DNA from: an uncultured Chromatiaceae bacterium
GTDB taxonomy: Bacteria > Pseudomonadota > Gammaproteobacteria > Tenderiales > Tenderiaceae
Length of the DNA: 34,299 nucleotides
Direction: 5' to 3'
Assembly: GCA_945787735.1 (NCBI GenBank)
Contig: CALZIQ010000026.1
Coordinates: 1-34,299 of the forward strand
Numbering within the stretch: position 1 is the first letter of the stretch; each line of letters begins with the position of its first letter. A program made the translations under genes and the position numbers. Below, piece by piece: positions 16,958 through 24,942 of the stretch. The notes below the pieces were generated by a model. The model did no database searches and was not told where the DNA came from. It saw nothing but the letters and a program-made list of their open reading frames with translations.

Positions 16958-17710
16958 CTATTCAACCAAAAATTCAACCACAGCATTGGCCTTGTAGGTG
17001 ATGCTGCCAAAGTCACTTGAACTCCCTTCAGCTTCAAGCGCATCAGACGCCGAGCTTATCCTGCCGATCTCTTTTTGCATCATGCGCGGACGCGCTTGAA
17101 TCGTTTGGCTGAAGACATTCTGGTTAATGATGCGAATAGGCCTCAGTTGGATGCCGAGCTTTTTTTCATAGAGCGCGCGCTTTGTCTGGATATCGTCCAG
17201 CGCCGTTTCTAGCACTTTTAGTTTGTTGTCCTGTTCGCTTGAATCGCGATGTTCAGTTGCCCCCAGAAACATTTCTTTAGTGCCGTCGATCAGTCGGGCG
17301 ATGGCCTGGAGCTGTGCTTCATTCTGGATCGAAATTTTGACTTCATTGTTAACCTCATAACTGCTGGGTTTGTCTTTGAACCAGCTGTGGTTGGGTGTTG
17401 AGGAAAATTTTGATGCCTTGATGTGTTCCTTGGCGATACCGGCTTGTTGTAGTGTTTGCCGCAGTCCTGCCCTAATGCCCTCGTTTTGTTCCAGTGCGTG
17501 TTCGAGCCGGCTTGCTTTGGTCTTGACTGTGATAGCCACCACGGCGGTATCTGTTTCGATTTTTCGTTCTGCCTCACCCTGGATGTTGATGATCTTTTTT
17601 TGCTCCAGCAGATAGTGCGACAGTTCACCTGGGCTGCCGCTGAGTTCAGGTGTGGCGAAGGCAAGCGCAGGAAGTAGGCTGAGGATGACTAGCGAGAAAT
17701 ACTTTTTCAT
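16958..17710 (-). CDS. SIMPL-domain (DUF541) periplasmic protein
   Basis: A 250-residue exported protein with a clear signal peptide (MKKYFSLVILSLLPALAFA). The mature part has the SIMPL/DUF541 pattern: a first strand IINIQGEAERKIETDTAVVAITVKT, a helix, a repeated strand-helix unit with NNEVKISIQNEAQL, and a closing strand ITYKANAVVEFLVE. Family members are often called oxidative-stress-defence or outer-membrane-associated proteins, but their mechanism is not established. It is the last gene behind hemA-prfA-prmC and the JAMM gene, 32 bases after the latter. It converges on the globin gene with only 12 bases between stops. Confidence 0.8.
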   Translation of the reverse strand: MKKYFSLVILSLLPALAFATPELSGSPGELSHYLLEQKKIINIQGEAERKIETDTAVVAITVKTKASRLEHALEQNEGIRAGLRQTLQQAGIAKEHIKASKFSSTPNHSWFKDKPSSYEVNNEVKISIQNEAQLQAIARLIDGTKEMFLGATEHRDSSEQDNKLKVLETALDDIQTKRALYEKKLGIQLRPIRIINQNVFSQTIQARPRMMQKEIGRISSASDALEAEGSSSDFGSITYKANAVVEFLVE

Positions 17711-17742
17711 GTCTATCTCCGATTAGGTGCCGTGGCGTTTGC

Positions 17743-18150
17743 TTAAATCAGTTCAAGCGCCAATTCGTGTGCCTGTTGTTGTTTGATGCAGAAAGCGGTC
17801 ATCTCCAATACGCCCACGGTATTCAGCGACACTATCAAATAGGCTGCATCGGCGTATTCTGCCTCGGCCAAGTCAGTAGCCGATGGCAGGGCGGGGGCGT
17901 GCGGGTGTGAATGATAGATGGCGACCAGCGATTCGTTTTGTTCGCGCATGCGACGCATGGCGTCGATCTGTTCTTTAGGATCCATTTGATAACGCCGGGC
18001 TTGATCGATGGCGGTGTTGTCAATTGGGTAGCAGTGTTCGGCTTGGCCATCACGGCCGCCAATCAGGCCGCAGATTTCATTTTCCGGTGATTGTTGTGCC
18101 TGAGCCAAAATGTTGTTGACCAGTGGCCTGGGGAGTTTGAGCGTTTCCAT
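17743..18150 (-). CDS. JAMM/MPN+ metallopeptidase (M67 family)
   Basis: A 135-residue zinc peptidase of the JAMM type. The catalytic Glu25 lies in ENEICGLIGG, and the metal site HxHP...SxxD is complete: His80, His82, Ser90 and Asp93 (IYHSHPHAPALPSATD). Bacterial relatives usually release ubiquitin-like sulfur carriers (ThiS/MoaD/CysO type) from partner proteins, and are often encoded next to an E1-like adenylyltransferase (MoeB/ThiF). Here the E1-like gene is absent from the immediate neighbourhood: prmC ends 18 bases upstream and a SIMPL protein follows. The substrate is unknown. Confidence 0.88.
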   Translation of the reverse strand: METLKLPRPLVNNILAQAQQSPENEICGLIGGRDGQAEHCYPIDNTAIDQARRYQMDPKEQIDAMRRMREQNESLVAIYHSHPHAPALPSATDLAEAEYADAAYLIVSLNTVGVLEMTAFCIKQQQAHELALELI

Positions 18151-18168
18151 GTCTGTTTATGTGCTTCC

Positions 18169-18993
18169 TTAATGTGGCAGTTTGCCCTGTGTTACGCGTT
18201 CATTATCGCCCAGATCTTTGTGGGTGATAACGTCAGTGTAGCCTTGCTGGTTTGATAATTCCCGCACAGCCATGCCTTGGTTGTAGCCATGTTCCAGCAG
18301 CAGCCAGCCGGGTGAACAAAGGTAGGGCTTCATCTGTTCAACGATGATGCGAATGCATGCCAGGCCATCTTTGCCTGGTGTCAGCGCATGCTGAGGTTCA
18401 TGGGTTAGGCCGTTGTATTTCAAGTGTGCGTCGTCGGCATCGATATAGGGGGGATTGCTGGCGATCAACTGGAATTGCTCGCCTTCTTTCAATGCTTCGT
18501 GCCAACTGCCCTGGCGGAATTCAACATTGTTGAGTTGCAGTCGCCGGGCGTTAGCCTGGGCGACTTCCAGAGCTTCGGGGCAGATATCTGTTGCGACGAC
18601 CTTACACTTAGATCTTTCGCTGGCGATGGCTAAAGCAATTGCGCCGGAGCCGGTGCCAAGATCAGCGATGTGCCAGTTGGCATCGTGGGGTATTTTGTCG
18701 AGCGCTTGTTCAACCAGCGTTTCGGTGTCTGGTCGTGGGATCAGGGTAGCGGGGCTGACCTGCAATAATAACGACCAGAATTCGCGCCAGCCGGTGAGGT
18801 AGGCCAAGGGTTCGCCGGATGAGCGGCGTTGTACCAACTGTTCAAATTGTTTGAGTTGTTGCGCTTCGACTTGCTGTTCTGGCCAGGCGCGGAAGTAACT
18901 GCGATCTTTTTCAAGCACGTGGGCCAACAGGGCCTCGGCATCAAGGCGGTCGATATGTAGCCTGGCTTGTTGGAGTATGGTGGCGATGTTCAT
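18169..18993 (-). CDS. prmC: Release factor glutamine methyltransferase
   Basis: SAM-dependent enzyme that methylates the GGQ glutamine of release factors RF1 and RF2. The 274-residue protein has an N-terminal helical substrate domain and a Rossmann domain with SAM motif DLGTGSGAIALA (about 111-122) and the N-glutamine methyltransferase signature NPPYI (about 180-184). It follows prfA, its own substrate gene, as in many bacteria. A REP-like repeat (19004-19041) fills most of the gap, and its GAGAGGG edge appears to form the ribosome binding site for the ATG at 18993. Confidence 0.95.
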   Translation of the reverse strand: MNIATILQQARLHIDRLDAEALLAHVLEKDRSYFRAWPEQQVEAQQLKQFEQLVQRRSSGEPLAYLTGWREFWSLLLQVSPATLIPRPDTETLVEQALDKIPHDANWHIADLGTGSGAIALAIASERSKCKVVATDICPEALEVAQANARRLQLNNVEFRQGSWHEALKEGEQFQLIASNPPYIDADDAHLKYNGLTHEPQHALTPGKDGLACIRIIVEQMKPYLCSPGWLLLEHGYNQGMAVRELSNQQGYTDVITHKDLGDNERVTQGKLPH

Positions 18994-19003
18994 GACGTTT
19001 ATT

Positions 19004-19041
19004 CCCTCTCCCCCTTGGGGGAAAGGGTTAGGGTGAGGGGG
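19004..19041. repeat. REP-like G/C-tract palindromic repeat between prfA and prmC
   Basis: A CCCTCTCCCCC tract, TT, a GGGGGAAAGGG tract and then AGGGTGAGGGGG. This has the form of the dispersed CCCTCTCCC-GGGAGAGGG-AGGGTGAGGG repeats seen between genes in many proteobacteria. It occupies most of the 57 bases between prfA and prmC. Copy number elsewhere cannot be judged from this window. Confidence 0.6.
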
Positions 19042-19050
19042 TGTAAAAAA

Positions 19051-20130
19051 TCATTCGCCACTCATTGCCGCCAGCAAGTCAGCCTGGTATTCGCTGGTGA
19101 GCGGGTCAATCACCTGTGCCAGTCCGCCGGTCATCACGTCTTCCAGTTTGTACAGGGTCAGGTTGATACGGTGGTCTGTGACGCGCCCCTGGGGATAATT
19201 GTAGGTACGGATGCGCTCGGAACGATCACCACTGCCCACCAATTGGCGGCGGGTGCTGGCCTGTTCGGCGGCGGCCTTGTCTTGCTGTTGTGAATTGAGT
19301 TTGGCTTGCAGCAGGGACATAGCGCGGGCACGGTTTTTGTGCTGCGAGCGTTCGTCCTGACATTCCACTACGATGCCGGAGGGCAGATGGGTCAGGCGGA
19401 TGGCCGAGTCGGTCTTGTTGACGTGCTGTCCGCCGGCGCCTGAGGCGCGGAAGGTGTCTACTTTTAGATCGGCCGGATTGATGTCGATCTGTTCCAGTTC
19501 ATCGGCCTCGGGCATGACGGCAACGGTGCAAGCCGAGGTGTGGATGCGGCCCTGGGATTCTGTCTCGGGCACGCGTTGAACACGATGAGCACCGGACTCG
19601 AATTTCATTTTCGAATAGGCGCCGCGGCCGATGATGCGTGAGATAATCTCTTTATAACCGCCGTGTTCGCCTTCGCTTTCGCTCAATACTTCCACCTGCC
19701 ATCCCTGTTGCTCGGCATAACGCGAATACATGCGGAACAGGTCACCTGAGAAGATGGCGGCTTCATCACCACCGGTGCCGGCGCGGATTTCCAAATAGAT
19801 ATTTTTGTCGTCGTTGGGGTCTTTCGGCAGCAGCAGTTTTTGCAGCTCGCCTTCCAATTCGTCGCGCGTTGTTTTGGCGGCTTTGAATTCCTCTTCGGCC
19901 AGTTCCTTCATGTCAGGATCGGACATCATTTCCTGCGAAGTTTCTATGTCCTCAAGAGCCCGCTGGTATTTTTCAAAGCAGGCGATAACCGGATTGAGCT
20001 CGGCATACTCCTGCGACAGAGCACGAAATTTATTCTGATCGGCGATGGTGTCGGCATCAGACAGGAGCGCATTGATCTCCTGCAGCCGCTCGGAGAGATT
20101 CTCCAGCTTAGCGAGTATGGATGGTTTCAA
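19051..20130 (-). CDS. prfA: Peptide chain release factor 1 (TTG start)
   Basis: Recognises UAA and UAG stop codons and triggers peptide release. The codon-reading PxT motif is Pro188-Glu-Thr190 ([10 protein letters not shown]). The catalytic GGQ is 233-235 in [13 protein letters not shown], followed by SQHKNR. PxT rather than SPF separates RF1 from RF2. The start is TTG (20130-20128), giving [10 protein letters not shown], matching the E. coli start MKPSIVAKLE. The TTG overlaps the hemA stop TGA (TTGA), so translation is probably coupled to hemA. Confidence 0.96.
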   Translation of the reverse strand: MKPSILAKLENLSERLQEINALLSDADTIADQNKFRALSQEYAELNPVIACFEKYQRALEDIETSQEMMSDPDMKELAEEEFKAAKTTRDELEGELQKLLLPKDPNDDKNIYLEIRAGTGGDEAAIFSGDLFRMYSRYAEQQGWQVEVLSESEGEHGGYKEIISRIIGRGAYSKMKFESGAHRVQRVPETESQGRIHTSACTVAVMPEADELEQIDINPADLKVDTFRASGAGGQHVNKTDSAIRLTHLPSGIVVECQDERSQHKNRARAMSLLQAKLNSQQQDKAAAEQASTRRQLVGSGDRSERIRTYNYPQGRVTDHRINLTLYKLEDVMTGGLAQVIDPLTSEYQADLLAAMSGE

Positions 20131-21389
20131 CGGTCTGAGTTTTTGAGTTGGAAAAGTAGGCGCGCAGCATCGAGCAGTTCGTCACGGCCTTCAAAGCCGG
20201 CCTGGCGCATCTGGGTGCTGGGGGCGTGGGTAAATTTGTTGGTTAGGTTGTGAGCGAGTTTCTGCAATACTTTTTCGGCATCGGCGCCATTGCTGAGCAG
20301 TTGCAGTGCCTTGGCCACTTCAGCATCGCGAATGCCCTGGGCGTGATCTCGGAACTGGCGGATGGTGTCGACCGAGTTGAGTGATTGCAGCCAGCCCATG
20401 AAGCGAGTGACCTGGGTGTCGATGATCTCCTCTGCCTGTTCGGCCGCCTCCTGGCGCGATTTTAGGCCTTCCTGGATGATCTCTTGCAGGTCGTCGACAG
20501 TGTAGAGATAGACGTCTTCCATCTCACCTACCTCTGGCTCAATGTCGCGCGGCACTGCGATATCGATCATTAAGATGGGGCGATGTTTGCGTTGTTTGAC
20601 TGCGCTCTCGACTGCGCCCTTGCCGAGAATCGGTAGCTGGCTGGCGGTGGAGGAAATGACAATATCGGCTTCGGCCAAGTGGGCCGGAATCTCGCCCAGG
20701 GCGATGCCGTAGCCATCAAACTCTTCTGCCACGGCATGGGCTTTTTCGACAGTGCGGTTGGCGATAATCATGCGGCCAATGCCCGAGGCATGTAGGTGGC
20801 GGGCAGCCAGTTCGATGGTTTCGCCGGCGCCAATCAGCAGGGCCGTGTGCTCCTCCATGCCGCTGAAGATTTGCTTGGCCAGACTGACGGCAGCAAAGGC
20901 GACCGACACAGGGCTAGAGCCGATGGCGGTATCGGTGCGCACCTGTTTGGCCACCGAGAAGGTGTGTTGAAACAGTTTGTTTAGCAGTTTGCCAATGGTG
21001 CCGGCTTGTTCCGCCTTGCTGTAGGCATCTTTGATCTGACCCAGGATCTGGGGCTCACCCAGAACCAGGGAGTCTAGACCGCTGGCGACGCGCAAAACGT
21101 GTCTTACCGCCAATTGGTCGGGGTGTACATATATGTAAGGGCGGACCTCGGCGTCACTTAGCCTATGGTAATGTTCGAACCAGTCGATAACGGTATTGCC
21201 GTTATCCTCGTTGCTGCAACAGACTAGTTCGGTGCGGTTGCAAGTCGACAGAATAGCCGCCTCACTCACCTCGTTGGTCGAGGTCAGCTCATGCAGGGCG
21301 TCGGCCAAGCGATCAGGAGCAAAGGAGACGCGTTCCCTGATTTCAACCGGTGCTGTTTTGTGATTAATTCCGACGGCGATCAGGCTCAT
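20127..21389 (-). CDS. hemA: Glutamyl-tRNA reductase
   Basis: First committed enzyme of C5-pathway tetrapyrrole synthesis: it reduces Glu-tRNA(Glu) to glutamate-1-semialdehyde with NADPH. The catalytic Cys50 lies in [10 protein letters not shown], the N-terminal [13 protein letters not shown] motif is intact, and the NADPH domain carries [17 protein letters not shown] and IIANRT. A C-terminal dimerisation helix ends the 420-residue protein. The frame is open to 21467, but the ATG at 21389 ([10 protein letters not shown]) is the family start. It is divergent from the TPR lipoprotein gene. A 14-bp palindrome overlaps its probable -10 box. Confidence 0.96.
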   Translation of the reverse strand: MSLIAVGINHKTAPVEIRERVSFAPDRLADALHELTSTNEVSEAAILSTCNRTELVCCSNEDNGNTVIDWFEHYHRLSDAEVRPYIYVHPDQLAVRHVLRVASGLDSLVLGEPQILGQIKDAYSKAEQAGTIGKLLNKLFQHTFSVAKQVRTDTAIGSSPVSVAFAAVSLAKQIFSGMEEHTALLIGAGETIELAARHLHASGIGRMIIANRTVEKAHAVAEEFDGYGIALGEIPAHLAEADIVISSTASQLPILGKGAVESAVKQRKHRPILMIDIAVPRDIEPEVGEMEDVYLYTVDDLQEIIQEGLKSRQEAAEQAEEIIDTQVTRFMGWLQSLNSVDTIRQFRDHAQGIRDAEVAKALQLLSNGADAEKVLQKLAHNLTNKFTHAPSTQMRQAGFEGRDELLDAARLLFQLKNSDR

Positions 21390-21423
21390 GGAAACTTTAC
21401 TGCTGATTAATGGATCAAATGGA

Positions 21424-21437
21424 AGGAGAATTCTCCT
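21424..21437. promoter_or_regulatory. 14-bp perfect palindrome in the hemA upstream region
   Basis: AGGAGAATTCTCCT is self-complementary over all 14 bases. It lies 34 bases before the hemA start codon and covers the candidate -10 box GAGAAT of the hemA promoter, so it could be an operator. As RNA it would be a short hairpin with no room for a loop, which makes a DNA-binding role more likely than an RNA one. Confidence 0.4.
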
Positions 21438-21458
21438 GTAAATGGGCCGCAATGGCAA
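21430..21458 (-). promoter_or_regulatory. Candidate sigma-70 promoter for hemA
   Basis: On the minus strand TTGCCA (21458-21453), a 17-base spacer and GAGAAT (21435-21430). Five and four consensus matches. Assigned by eye. Confidence 0.35.
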
Positions 21459-21485
21459 GTAGAGCAAGAAGTTAGACAGAATATT

Positions 21486-21514
21486 TTGGGGCTTGGTTCG
21501 CTACGCGGTAGACT
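21486..21514 (+). promoter_or_regulatory. Weak candidate promoter for the TPR lipoprotein gene
   Basis: TTGGGG (21486-21491), a 17-base spacer and TAGACT (21509-21514) lie 52 bases before the start codon. The -35 match is poor (three of six), so this is tentative. Confidence 0.25.
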
Positions 21515-21566
21515 AGCCAACTATTTATCATCGACAGGCCGTGTTGGCCATGCCGTGGAGGGCAGG

Positions 21567-23291
21567 ATGAAGCCTTTAGGGTTAGTTTTTGGATCTTTTT
21601 TAGCAATATCAATTCTTTCGGGGTGCGCAAGCGCACCTCAGCAAGGGGTAATGACGGCGACGGACGAGGGTGAACGGGTATCAAAAGGGCCAAACTTGCC
21701 CAATATCGAACTTACGCCAGAGCTGCTGCACGAGTTGTTTGTGGCCGAAATTGCCTTGCAGCGCGGCCAATATTTGACCACGGTAAAGTCTTACAACCGC
21801 CTGGCGAAACAAACTAACGATTCGCGTCTGGTCGAACGTGGCACCCGCATCGCCATGTTTGCCCGTGAATATCAGACTGCCTTGGAATTGGGCAAGCAAT
21901 GGAATGAGTTGGATCCAGGTAATTTCGATGCAGGCCAGATACTGACGGCCCTGCTAGTCAAGACTGGCGACTATGATGCCGCACTGGAATCACTTGAGCA
22001 GGTCATGCAACACGCCGCCGCTGACGAAAAAAGTCGCTATATGCTTATGATCCGCCTGTTCGGGCGTGAGCAAGACCAGGATGGTTCGCTAGAGGTCGTG
22101 CAGCGTTACATTGATCGTCATCCGGATGATAGTGCTGCTTTATATGCTTATGCTCAACTGGCTCTTAGGGCCGGCAAGCTGGACGAAGCAGAGCAAACGG
22201 TTGATCTGCTGCTCGAGAAGAAGCCCGATTGGGCTCAGGCGGTGATTCTGCGCACCCGTGTTCTTCAGGCTGATAACCGCGAGACAGCTGCGCTGGAATA
22301 TATCGGGGAGGTGGTGACGCGTAACGGCAAGGACCTGGAGCTGCGTGTTCACTATGGCCGCATGCTGGTCGATGTTGATCGTCCTGAAGAAGCCTTGGAA
22401 CAGTTTCGTAAAGTGCTCAAGGTGGAACCAGAAAATGATGACATTCTGTTTGTCGCCGGCTTGGTAGCGTTGCGAGTCGAACAGTTGGATGAAGCGCAAG
22501 ACTATTTTCTGCGTCTGAATGATCGGGCCGTGCGCGTAGATGAGACTGGTTTTTACCTGGGCCGCATCGAAGAGATCAAGGAAAATTATCCCCGTGCGAT
22601 TCGCTGGTATGCCAGCGTCAGTCGCGGTGAGAATTATCTAAACGCCCAAATTCGCAGTGCCTTGCTTTATGCTCGCGAGGGCGATGTGGTGTCGGCGCGC
22701 GCCCATCTTCATGCTGCGCAGGCGCGCAGTCCAGGGCAGAAGCTGCGCCTGTTTTTAGCCGAGGGTGAGATCCTACGTGATGTTGGTCATTTCGAAGAGG
22801 CATTGTCAGTTTATAATCACGCCCTGGAAGAGATCCCGGGCAATACCGAATTACTATATGCTCGCGCTATGGTGGCGGAACGACTTGGGCAGGTGGATCG
22901 GCTTGAGCGTGACCTGCTGGCTATTCTTGAACGCGAGCCTGATCATGTCGATGCCCTGAATTCACTCGGTTATACCCTGGCCGATCGGACCGATCGTTTC
23001 GATGAAGCTTATGCCTATGTTAAGCGGGCCATGGAGCTAAAGCCTGATACCTTTTATATTATGGATAGCATGGGCTGGGTGCTGTATCGTCAGGGCAAGC
23101 TGGATGAAGCGCTGGGCTATCTGAAAAAGGCGTTCGAAATGAATAACGATGCGGAGATTGCTGCGCACTTGGGCGAGGTGCTCTGGGTCAAGGGTGATCA
23201 TGAAGGCGCGCGTGATATCTGGCAGAAAGCGCTGGAGCAGACCCCGGAAAGCAGCGCAGTGCTGAATACGATCAAACGGCTTGAGAAATAA
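21567..23291 (+). CDS. TPR-repeat outer-membrane lipoprotein
   Basis: A 574-residue lipoprotein: signal peptide MKPLGLVFGSFLAISILSGC with lipobox LSGC and the lipidated Cys at residue 20. The mature protein is almost entirely helical tetratricopeptide repeats; several units with the pattern A..Y.. and W....P are readable, for example LGYTLADRTDRFDEAYAYVKRAMEL and MGWVLYRQGKLDEALGYLKKAFEM near the end. TPR lipoproteins of this size are commonly encoded between hemA and lolB in gammaproteobacteria; a scaffolding role in envelope assembly is plausible but unproven. The frame opens at 21486, but the ATG at 21567 has GGAGGGCAGG directly upstream and gives the lipoprotein signal. lolB follows 19 bases later. 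Confidence 0.88.
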   Translation: MKPLGLVFGSFLAISILSGCASAPQQGVMTATDEGERVSKGPNLPNIELTPELLHELFVAEIALQRGQYLTTVKSYNRLAKQTNDSRLVERGTRIAMFAREYQTALELGKQWNELDPGNFDAGQILTALLVKTGDYDAALESLEQVMQHAAADEKSRYMLMIRLFGREQDQDGSLEVVQRYIDRHPDDSAALYAYAQLALRAGKLDEAEQTVDLLLEKKPDWAQAVILRTRVLQADNRETAALEYIGEVVTRNGKDLELRVHYGRMLVDVDRPEEALEQFRKVLKVEPENDDILFVAGLVALRVEQLDEAQDYFLRLNDRAVRVDETGFYLGRIEEIKENYPRAIRWYASVSRGENYLNAQIRSALLYAREGDVVSARAHLHAAQARSPGQKLRLFLAEGEILRDVGHFEEALSVYNHALEEIPGNTELLYARAMVAERLGQVDRLERDLLAILEREPDHVDALNSLGYTLADRTDRFDEAYAYVKRAMELKPDTFYIMDSMGWVLYRQGKLDEALGYLKKAFEMNNDAEIAAHLGEVLWVKGDHEGARDIWQKALEQTPESSAVLNTIKRLEK

Positions 23292-23310
23292 TAAATTTAG
23301 AGAAAAAATA

Positions 23311-23967
23311 ATGTCGCGATTTATTACAGGCACCCAGGGTGCTAAAGCCCTGGGTGTTTTTTTTATGCTCATTACAGTTGCCATGCTGACGGCCTGTGCT
23401 ACGCGTCCGATAGTGACTGACCAGCAAAGGTCGCAGGCATGGAAAGTCCACCAGCAAACGCTGGTTGGGCTCGAGCACTGGTCGTTTAGTGCCCGGCTGG
23501 CTGTCAAGGATAAGGTTGAGGATAGCTGGAGCGCCTCGCTGCGTTGGCAGCAGGGTGGCGATAGCTATGATATTCGTCTTTCCGGTGCGTTTGGCCAGGG
23601 GGCGGTGAGGTTGTTTGGCCACACCGGGTATGCCGTTATCGAAACTGCCGACCACGCTGCCCTGACCGCTACTTCGGCTGAGTTGTTGATGGAAGAACAG
23701 CTGGGCTGGTCGGTGCCGGTGCGTGGTTTGAAATACTGGCTTGTCGGTTTGCCTGAGCCGAGTCTAATTACGCGGCAACGCTTGGATGCCTTCGGTCGTC
23801 TGTCTGAATTGGAACAGTCTGGTTGGCAGGTTCGGTATTCCAATTATCAGCGTGTGGATGGGCTCGAGCTGCCACGTAAGCTGGAATTGGAGAATGCGCG
23901 CCTGCGTGCCCGTCTGGTGATCGACCGCTGGCAGCTGGAAGAAAAGGCGCCGGACGATGCTGTCTGA
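23311..23967 (+). CDS. lolB: Outer-membrane lipoprotein receptor LolB
   Basis: Receives lipoproteins from LolA and inserts them in the outer membrane. From the ATG at 23311 the signal peptide has Arg and Lys, a hydrophobic core ([14 protein letters not shown]) and lipobox LTAC with lipidated Cys29. LolB features include the first strand [25 protein letters not shown], then [16 protein letters not shown] and a C-terminal [21 protein letters not shown]. Length is 218 residues. A perfect intrinsic-terminator structure lies inside codons 7-18 (23331-23364). An ATG at 23365 would escape it but would leave only ten residues before the lipobox Cys. The end overlaps ispE by 11 bases. Confidence 0.9.
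   Translation: MSRFITGTQGAKALGVFFMLITVAMLTACATRPIVTDQQRSQAWKVHQQTLVGLEHWSFSARLAVKDKVEDSWSASLRWQQGGDSYDIRLSGAFGQGAVRLFGHTGYAVIETADHAALTATSAELLMEEQLGWSVPVRGLKYWLVGLPEPSLITRQRLDAFGRLSELEQSGWQVRYSNYQRVDGLELPRKLELENARLRARLVIDRWQLEEKAPDDAV
23331..23364 (+). terminator. Intrinsic terminator inside the lolB signal-peptide codons
   Basis: CACCCAGGG (23331-23339) and CCCTGGGTG (23348-23356) form a perfect 9-bp stem with an 8-base loop, followed by eight T. It lies 40 bases after the TPR lipoprotein stop codon, where that gene's terminator would be expected, yet it is within the lolB frame. It may terminate part of the upstream transcription, or act as an attenuator relieved when ribosomes start on lolB. 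Confidence 0.75.
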
Positions 23968-24811
23968 AGCTTGGCCCGCCCCGGCCAAGATCAATCTTTT
24001 TTTGCATATCATTGGTCGTCGCGACGATGGCTATCATCTGCTTCAGACCGTGTTTCAGTTTCTTGATTGCAGCGATGAACTGGCATTTTCCATGCGAGAG
24101 GATGGCCAGGTTCGGCGCCTCAATGAGGTCGAGGGTGTGGACGAGTCAGAAGATCTGACGGTGCGCGCGGCCCGCAGTCTGCAGCAGGCAAGCGGAACGT
24201 CTATGGGGGTGGGTATCCACATCAACAAGCGTCTGCCCATGGGCGGTGGCCTGGGCGGTGGCAGCTCGGATGCAGCCACTACCTTAGTGGCTCTGAACCG
24301 GCTCTGGGGGCTTAATTTGCCACAACAGCAGTTGGCCGAGATCGGTCTCAGCTTAGGGGCAGATGTGCCGGTATTTGTGCGTGGCCAAGCGGCCTGGGCT
24401 GAAGGGGTGGGGGAGGATATGACCTCCATCGAACTGCCTGAACCCTGGTTTTTGGTGCTGGTGCCCGCCTGCCATGTCTCAACCGCCGAAATCTTTGCTG
24501 CGCCGGAATTGACACGAGACGCGCAAAGCCTCAAAATACCGGCCTTTCTTGAAGGGCAAGGCATTAATGTCTGCGAAGTGGTGGTGCGAAAACGCTATCC
24601 GCAAGTCGACGAAGCCTTGAATTGGTTGTCCCAATACGGCCAAGCCCGAATGAGTGGTACAGGCGCCTGCGTGTTTGCGGCCTTTGCCAACGAGGCGGAT
24701 GCGCGCCATGCATTGCAACAACGACCGGCCGCTTGGCAGGGCTTTGTTGCCAAGGGTTTGAATCGGTCTCCGCTGTTGGATCGTCTAGCCCTCGAGTCGC
24801 ATTCAAACTAG
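23957..24811 (+). CDS. ispE: 4-diphosphocytidyl-2-C-methyl-D-erythritol kinase
   Basis: GHMP-family kinase that phosphorylates CDP-methylerythritol in the MEP isoprenoid pathway. The 284-residue protein has the start [22 protein letters not shown], the glycine-rich ATP loop [18 protein letters not shown] and the third GHMP motif near [10 protein letters not shown]. The start lies 11 bases inside lolB, so the two are co-translated. A tRNA-Gln gene begins 16 bases after its stop. Confidence 0.96.
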   Translation: MLSEAWPAPAKINLFLHIIGRRDDGYHLLQTVFQFLDCSDELAFSMREDGQVRRLNEVEGVDESEDLTVRAARSLQQASGTSMGVGIHINKRLPMGGGLGGGSSDAATTLVALNRLWGLNLPQQQLAEIGLSLGADVPVFVRGQAAWAEGVGEDMTSIELPEPWFLVLVPACHVSTAEIFAAPELTRDAQSLKIPAFLEGQGINVCEVVVRKRYPQVDEALNWLSQYGQARMSGTGACVFAAFANEADARHALQQRPAAWQGFVAKGLNRSPLLDRLALESHSN

Positions 24812-24827
24812 AAAACAGTTTAACTAT

Positions 24828-24902
24828 TGGGGTGTCGCCAAGTGGTAAGGCACAGGGTTTTGATCCCTGCATTCCCAGGTTCGAGTCCTGGCACCCCAGC
24901 CA
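24828..24902 (+). tRNA. tRNA-Gln (anticodon TTG)
   Basis: A 75-base cloverleaf with encoded CCA. The acceptor stem is TGGGGTG with CACCCCA, the anticodon stem CAGGG/CCCTG holds loop TTTTGAT (anticodon TTG), and the T arm is CCAGG-TTCGAGT-CCTGG. It is very close to E. coli tRNA-Gln(UUG). With only 16 bases to ispE and no promoter or terminator between, it is probably cut from the ispE-prs transcript. Confidence 0.97.
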
Positions 24903-24942
24903 TATTTTTCCAGTGAGCAGAAAAGCGAGAGAGGTTAGGACT

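Noticed and set aside
18967-19293. 108-codon plus-strand frame with a LSPLGERVRVRG segment
   Set aside because: That segment is the usual translation of the CCCTCTCCC...GAGGG repeat, and the rest is antisense to prfA.
24622-24942. Upstream extension of the prs frame through ispE and tRNA-Gln
   Set aside because: The extension crosses a tRNA gene and an overlapping CDS; GTG 24943 has the ribosome binding site and the family length.
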